Below are positions 60,463 to 64,000 of a DNA stretch of 64,000 nt, piece after piece. The stretch is from Qipengyuania sp. ABI-127-1 (GTDB lineage: Bacteria > Pseudomonadota > Alphaproteobacteria > Sphingomonadales > Sphingomonadaceae). How positions within the stretch are numbered: position 1 is the first letter of the stretch; the number at the start of each line of letters is the position of its first letter. The notes beneath the pieces were generated by a model. That model was not told where the DNA came from, did no database searches, and saw nothing but the letters and a program-made list of their open reading frames with translations. The stretch lies in assembly GCA_022953095.1 (NCBI GenBank), contig JALJCR010000001.1, forward strand, positions 248,001 to 312,000, given 5' to 3'. The translations under genes were made by a program, and so were the position numbers.

Positions 60463-61226
60463 CGGGCCAGCTCCGCGAGCCGATTTGCCTGCGCGCGCGG
60501 AACGGCGACAAGCCCCTGAGCGATTGCGCCCCCCGCACCGCCGAGCAGAGCGCGCGGGACTTCGTCGGCGACGATTTCGCCATCCTCCATCACCAGCACC
60601 CGATCGGCCAGCAGCAGCGCCTCGGCCATGTCGTGTGTGACCATCACGCTCGTGAGGCCGAGTTTCTCGTGGAGCGCGCGGACGCGATTGCCCAGCGCGT
60701 CGCGGGTAACCGGGTCGAGCGCGCCGAAAGGCTCGTCCATCAGCAGGACTTGCGGCTCGTTCGCCAGCGCGCGTGCCACGCCGATCCGCTGGCGCTGTCC
60801 GCCGGACAGTTCGTCGGGCATGCGGGCGCCCATGGCGGGATCGAGATCGACGAGCTCGAGGAGTTCTTCGACCCGCCTGGCGGCCAGCTTTTCGCCGACC
60901 AGACGCGGGCCGATCGCGATATTTTCGCTCACGGTCATATGGGGAAACAGGCCGATCGACTGGAACACATAGCCAATTCGGTGTCGGAGCGCGGCCAGGG
61001 GCAGGTTCGCGATGGGTTCGCCATCGAAGCGCACGGTGCCCGATGTCGGCTCGACCAGTCGGTTGACGGTCTTCAGGAGTGTCGACTTGCCTGATCCCGA
61101 AGCGCCCACCAGCGCGACGAACTCGCCGCGGGCAATGGCGAGCGAAACTCCGGACACCGCATCGGTCGTCTCATAGCTCTTGCGCAGGTCGCATAGCTCG
61201 AGCAGCGGCCCGGGCGCCTCGGTCAT
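60459..61226 (-). CDS. ABC transporter ATP-binding protein (OpuCA/ProV-like)
   Basis: 255 residues from the ATG at 61226. Walker A GASGSGKSTLLKTVNRL, Q-loop YVFQSIGLFPHMTV, signature DELSGGQRQRIGVARAL, Walker B VLLMDEPFGALDP and H-loop VMVTHDMAEALLLADRV are all present. It lacks the CBS domains found in many OpuCA/ProV proteins, so ionic-strength gating by CBS is absent. Overlaps of four bases on both sides tie it to the upstream lipoprotein and downstream permease genes. Confidence 0.92.
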   Translation of the reverse strand: MTEAPGPLLELCDLRKSYETTDAVSGVSLAIARGEFVALVGASGSGKSTLLKTVNRLVEPTSGTVRFDGEPIANLPLAALRHRIGYVFQSIGLFPHMTVSENIAIGPRLVGEKLAARRVEELLELVDLDPAMGARMPDELSGGQRQRIGVARALANEPQVLLMDEPFGALDPVTRDALGNRVRALHEKLGLTSVMVTHDMAEALLLADRVLVMEDGEIVADEVPRALLGGAGGAIAQGLVAVPRAQANRLAELAR

Positions 61227-61690
61227 GTCGGCTCTTCGTCGACCTCGGGGGGCAGGCTGTATTCCACGCGCTCGAGTTCGATCGAAATCCCGGTTTCGCT
61301 TTCCGCGCGCATGGCGCCGTCGCTCATCCGGCCCGGCTCCCAGCAGCGCTCCACGCCATTGTCGTGATCGGGCGTGAAACACAGAAGCCGACCTCGCGGG
61401 CTGTCGGCATGGGTCCATTTGCCGGTCTGCCAGGGATCGCCATTGCGCAAATCGCGATAGGTGCCATCGGCGTCGAGATATGTGGTGTAGCGCGCGCCAT
61501 CGGCAGCCAGAGCGCGCCAGGCGGTCGCGGAGAATGCGTCGGGAGCCGGCTCGTCCGAAGGTGTGACAGCGGTTTGCGGGGCGGGCGCTGTCTCATTGTT
61601 TTCCTCCGCTCCGGGCGAGCAAGCCGCGAGTGTCGCCATGGCTATGGCCAGGACCGGCAAACGGCGCCTGTATTCCCCTTTGCTTCGCAT
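61223..61690 (-). CDS. Lipoprotein encoded with the OpuC-like transporter
   Basis: 155 residues from the ATG at 61690. RRRLPVLAIAMATLAACSPG has a clear lipobox (LAAC). A Pro/Thr/Glu-rich linker follows. The folded part includes TYLDADGTYRDLRNGDPWQT and RLLCFTPDHDNGVERCWEPG with two Cys that could pair. I do not recognise a family. The stop overlaps the ATPase start by four bases, so it is the first gene of the transport operon. Confidence 0.75.
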   Translation of the reverse strand: MRSKGEYRRRLPVLAIAMATLAACSPGAEENNETAPAPQTAVTPSDEPAPDAFSATAWRALAADGARYTTYLDADGTYRDLRNGDPWQTGKWTHADSPRGRLLCFTPDHDNGVERCWEPGRMSDGAMRAESETGISIELERVEYSLPPEVDEEPT

Positions 61691-61739
61691 GGTGTCAGCG
61701 AAAGCACAGGCGGGCGACCGGTTCAAGGCCGGTGCGGGG

Positions 61740-63296
61740 TCAGCTATCGACCGCGGAGCGGGGGAAGCCGATGCGCACGTCCAGTCCATCCTCCGAATAG
61801 GTGCGTTCGAAGGTCCCGCCAAGCTGGCCTTCCACCGCCATGCGCAGCAGACGCGAACCGAAGCCCTCGCGATCCGATTCGCCGGGTAGGCCGCAGCTTC
61901 GCGCATTTTCCCGCCAGGTGACGCAGATATTGCCCGTGTCGCTGCAATCGTCCTCCACGGCGACCGTCACGGTTCCTTCGGGGCAGGACAGCGCGCCATA
62001 TTTGGCGGAATTGGTCGCCAGTTCGTGGAATATCAGCGCCAGCGGCGTGGCCGCGCGCGGACCGATCGCGATTCCCGGACCGCTTACGCTGAACCGTTCC
62101 TCGCCGGGTGTTTCGTAGGGCGCGAGCAGGTCTGCCAGCAGGCCGGAGAGCGTGTTCGCCGTTGGCCCGTGATCGGGGCGGACGTAACTGTGCGCCGTAT
62201 TCAGGTCGCGAATCACCTGATTGAGTTCCGCCGCGAATTCCGCAACCTCCGGTTTCCCGCGCGAACGGATCGCGACGAGGCCAGAGACGACTGCGAAGAT
62301 GTTCTTGATCCGGTGCGATAGCTCGTTTGCCAACAGATCGCGCGCGTCGGAAAGGCGGTGCTGGTGGTCGATATCGATCACCGTTCCGAACCAGCGATTG
62401 GCATCCTCGCCCATCGGCATCCGGACAGCGCGAGACAGCATCCAGCGGTATTCGCCGTCAGACATCTTGAGGCGCCATTCGCGTTCGTAGGGTCGGCCAC
62501 TTTCGAGCGAGGTACGAAATTCGGTCGCTGCGGCGTCCCAGTCTTCGGGGTGGATCGCGGCGCGCCAGTCTTCGACCGTATTGGGTTTTGGCAGTCCTGT
62601 CAGCCCTTCCCACTGCGCATTGACCTGGTCGAAACGCCCGGATGAGTCGGCCGACCAGGCGATTCCCGGAACGCTGTCGATCATCCGCTGGAGATAGTCA
62701 TCGCGAGCGGCGACCGCTTCCTGCGCGGTTTCCCCCAACCGCCGTTGCGAGATGCGCCGCATGACGGCCCGTGCCAGGGTGGCCAGGCTTTCGCTCTGGA
62801 AGGGAGTGAGCCCCGCGTTGCGCGGCTCGGTATCGATCACGCACAAGGCACCGAGCGGGGCGCCCTCCGACGAAATTAACGGGTGGCCGGCGTAGAAGCG
62901 AATGTGCGGGGGGCCGGTGACCAGCGCGTTCTTGGCAAAGCGCTCGTCCTTTTGCGCATCGCTCACTTCCATCGCCTCTCCGCCGAGCATCGCGTGCGCG
63001 CAGAAGCTTGTGGACCGGGGCGTTTCGCGCGCCTCGATCCCGGCACGCGTGAGGAATAGCTGCCGACCTTCCTCCACCATGGTGACCATCGCCATGGGCG
63101 CTCCGCACAGCTTGGCAACCAGTTCGACCAGTTCCTGCAATTCGGGGTCGTCGACCAGGCCGTCTACACCATGCGCTGCGAGGATCGCGAGGCGCTTGTC
63201 CTCGTCGCAATGGGCATCCGAAGGTGTTTTTCCTTCGGGCCACGGGATGGGACTCTTCCGCAACATGCCGATGCTCATGCGCCTAGGAGCAAGCAT
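61740..63296 (-). CDS. GAF-PAS HWE-family sensor histidine kinase
   Basis: 518 residues from the first in-frame ATG; starts at 63278 and 63266 are alternatives. A GAF domain (about 30-180; RSTSFCAHAMLGGEAMEVSD, FYAGHPLISSEGAPLGALCV) precedes a PAS domain (about 200-320; PGIAWSADSSGRFDQVNAQW). The kinase core has ELSHRIKNIFAVVSGLVAIR (phospho-His), FHELATNSAKYGALS and VTWRE, the defining H and WxE of the HWE family. No membrane helix is present, so it is cytoplasmic. HWE kinases in alphaproteobacteria often feed light, redox or general stress pathways; no cognate regulator is adjacent. Confidence 0.92.
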   Translation of the reverse strand: MLAPRRMSIGMLRKSPIPWPEGKTPSDAHCDEDKRLAILAAHGVDGLVDDPELQELVELVAKLCGAPMAMVTMVEEGRQLFLTRAGIEARETPRSTSFCAHAMLGGEAMEVSDAQKDERFAKNALVTGPPHIRFYAGHPLISSEGAPLGALCVIDTEPRNAGLTPFQSESLATLARAVMRRISQRRLGETAQEAVAARDDYLQRMIDSVPGIAWSADSSGRFDQVNAQWEGLTGLPKPNTVEDWRAAIHPEDWDAAATEFRTSLESGRPYEREWRLKMSDGEYRWMLSRAVRMPMGEDANRWFGTVIDIDHQHRLSDARDLLANELSHRIKNIFAVVSGLVAIRSRGKPEVAEFAAELNQVIRDLNTAHSYVRPDHGPTANTLSGLLADLLAPYETPGEERFSVSGPGIAIGPRAATPLALIFHELATNSAKYGALSCPEGTVTVAVEDDCSDTGNICVTWRENARSCGLPGESDREGFGSRLLRMAVEGQLGGTFERTYSEDGLDVRIGFPRSAVDS

Positions 63297-63420
63297 CTAT
63301 GGCGTAAAGCATTTAGCATCGTGCCTGGCCTTGCCCGCCTATTCGGTTTGCTCCGTGCCGCCCGCTCCGCTACGGGCTCGCTCCGCATACGAATTTTCGC
63401 GAGGCGTTTGAGGAGAGACC

Positions 63421-64000
63421 ATGCGCGCGACCCCCGATTTCGATTTCCAGCTCGGCGAAAGCGCCGAGATGATCCGCGAGAGCGTGTCTCGCTTCGCCGA
63501 CGAGCAGATCGCTCCGCTGGCAGAAAAGGTCGATCGCGAAGATTACTTCCCGAAGGCCGAGCTGTGGCAGCAGATGGGCGAGCTGGGCCTGCACGGCATC
63601 ACTGTGAGCGAACAGGATGGCGGGCTCGGTCTCGGCTATCTGGAACATGTCATCGCGGTGGAGGAAGTCAGCCGTGCAAGCGCGAGCGTGGGCCTCAGCT
63701 ATGGGGCGCATTCCAACCTCTGCGTCAACCAGATTGCGCGCTGGGGTAACGCGGAACAAAAGGCCAAATATCTTCCGAAGCTCATCAGCGGCGAACATGT
63801 GGGCAGCCTGGCGATGAGCGAGGCAGGCGCCGGTTCGGACGTCGTCTCGATGAAGGCGAAGGCCGAGAAGGTCGATGGCGGTTATGTGCTCAACGGCACG
63901 AAGTTCTGGATCACCAACGCGCCTTACGCCGATACGCTGGTGGTCTATGCCAAGACGTCGCCTGACGCCGCCAGCCGCGGCATCACGACCTTCCTGATCG
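63421..64000 (+). CDS. Isovaleryl-CoA dehydrogenase (partial)
   Basis: The first 193 residues are visible; the gene runs off the right edge. The ATG at 63421 follows [66 protein letters not shown] and [20 protein letters not shown] closely resemble isovaleryl-CoA dehydrogenases of leucine degradation; [20 protein letters not shown] follows. The enzyme oxidises isovaleryl-CoA with FAD. The catalytic Glu region is outside the window. The 124-bp gap to the divergent kinase gene has no notable motif. Methylcrotonyl-CoA carboxylase genes would be expected beyond the edge. Confidence 0.88.
   Translation, partial: MRATPDFDFQLGESAEMIRESVSRFADEQIAPLAEKVDREDYFPKAELWQQMGELGLHGITVSEQDGGLGLGYLEHVIAVEEVSRASASVGLSYGAHSNLCVNQIARWGNAEQKAKYLPKLISGEHVGSLAMSEAGAGSDVVSMKAKAEKVDGGYVLNGTKFWITNAPYADTLVVYAKTSPDAASRGITTFLI

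Noticed and set aside
1-64000. tRNA, rRNA, CRISPR array, prophage or insertion sequence
   Set aside because: No clover-leaf, rRNA, spaced direct-repeat array, integrase or transposase sequence was recognised on either strand.

Overview
The window is a GC-rich, densely packed chromosomal segment from an alphaproteobacterium. It is most likely a member of the Sphingomonadales, probably Erythrobacteraceae. This is inferred from the exosortase-A type glycan genes, an intracellular polyhydroxybutyrate depolymerase, an HWE histidine kinase, small sphingomonad-style intergenic repeats and the overall protein character. No rRNA, tRNA, CRISPR array, phage gene or insertion sequence was recognised. Almost everything is ordinary chromosomal housekeeping and accessory metabolism.

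Layout, left to right. 1-3877: the edge of an exosortase-A associated glycan locus (GT4 glycosyltransferase, a 60-residue membrane protein, the O-glycosylation ligase) and a convergent membrane sulfatase-like enzyme. 4103-6779: MaoC hydratase, thiolase, DUF5996 protein. 7008-11098: PHB depolymerase, divergent from an MsbA-like ABC exporter and UppP, with overlapping palindromes between them. 11206-13624: a GlsB-type stress membrane protein behind a possible EcfG promoter, an acidic lipoprotein, phenylalanine hydroxylase and PPK2. 13621-18935: a leftward acyl-CoA degradation cluster (acyl-CoA dehydrogenase, type III CoA transferase, thiolase, FAS1-like dehydratase) headed by small lipoproteins. 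19055-23253: RecQ, then a four-gene SPFH / ribbon-helix-helix / hydrolase / small membrane protein operon behind a near-perfect 30-bp AT-rich palindrome. 23315-27841: a beta-helix protein, a DksA-type zinc finger, phosphatidylserine decarboxylase, GNAT, RibA and exonuclease III.

27842-31161 is the region with most unexplained structure. An alkaline phosphatase gene is bracketed by two inverted copies of a multi-hairpin repeat. It is followed by a strong terminator and a probable small RNA gene, LolA, ribosomal protein L33, another copy of the repeat and a second palindromic repeat type. Four copies of the multi-hairpin repeat occur in the window, and the stem of one hairpin changes sequence while keeping its pairing.

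31162-41016: a leftward ArfB/RluA/PabBC operon, a HerA-type ATPase, an EF-hand / response regulator / histidine kinase operon, a VOC protein under a LexA-like box and an Xaa-Pro aminopeptidase. 41158-52116: an S9 peptidase with a thioesterase, a GGDEF diguanylate cyclase, alanine dehydrogenase, a DUF389 membrane protein, FtsK, a ThiE-like protein and YggS. 52192-64000: GlnD behind an acyl-CoA synthetase, Lgt with a MidA/NDUFAF7-type methyltransferase, an OpuC-like ABC system with a fused binding domain and its own lipoprotein, an HWE sensor kinase and the start of an isovaleryl-CoA dehydrogenase.

Common themes are acyl-CoA turnover (three separate sites plus PHB mobilisation), envelope assembly (UppP, Lgt, LolA, Psd, glycan ligase) and many small lipoproteins in tightly overlapped operons. 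Families were assigned by reading motifs, not by database search.
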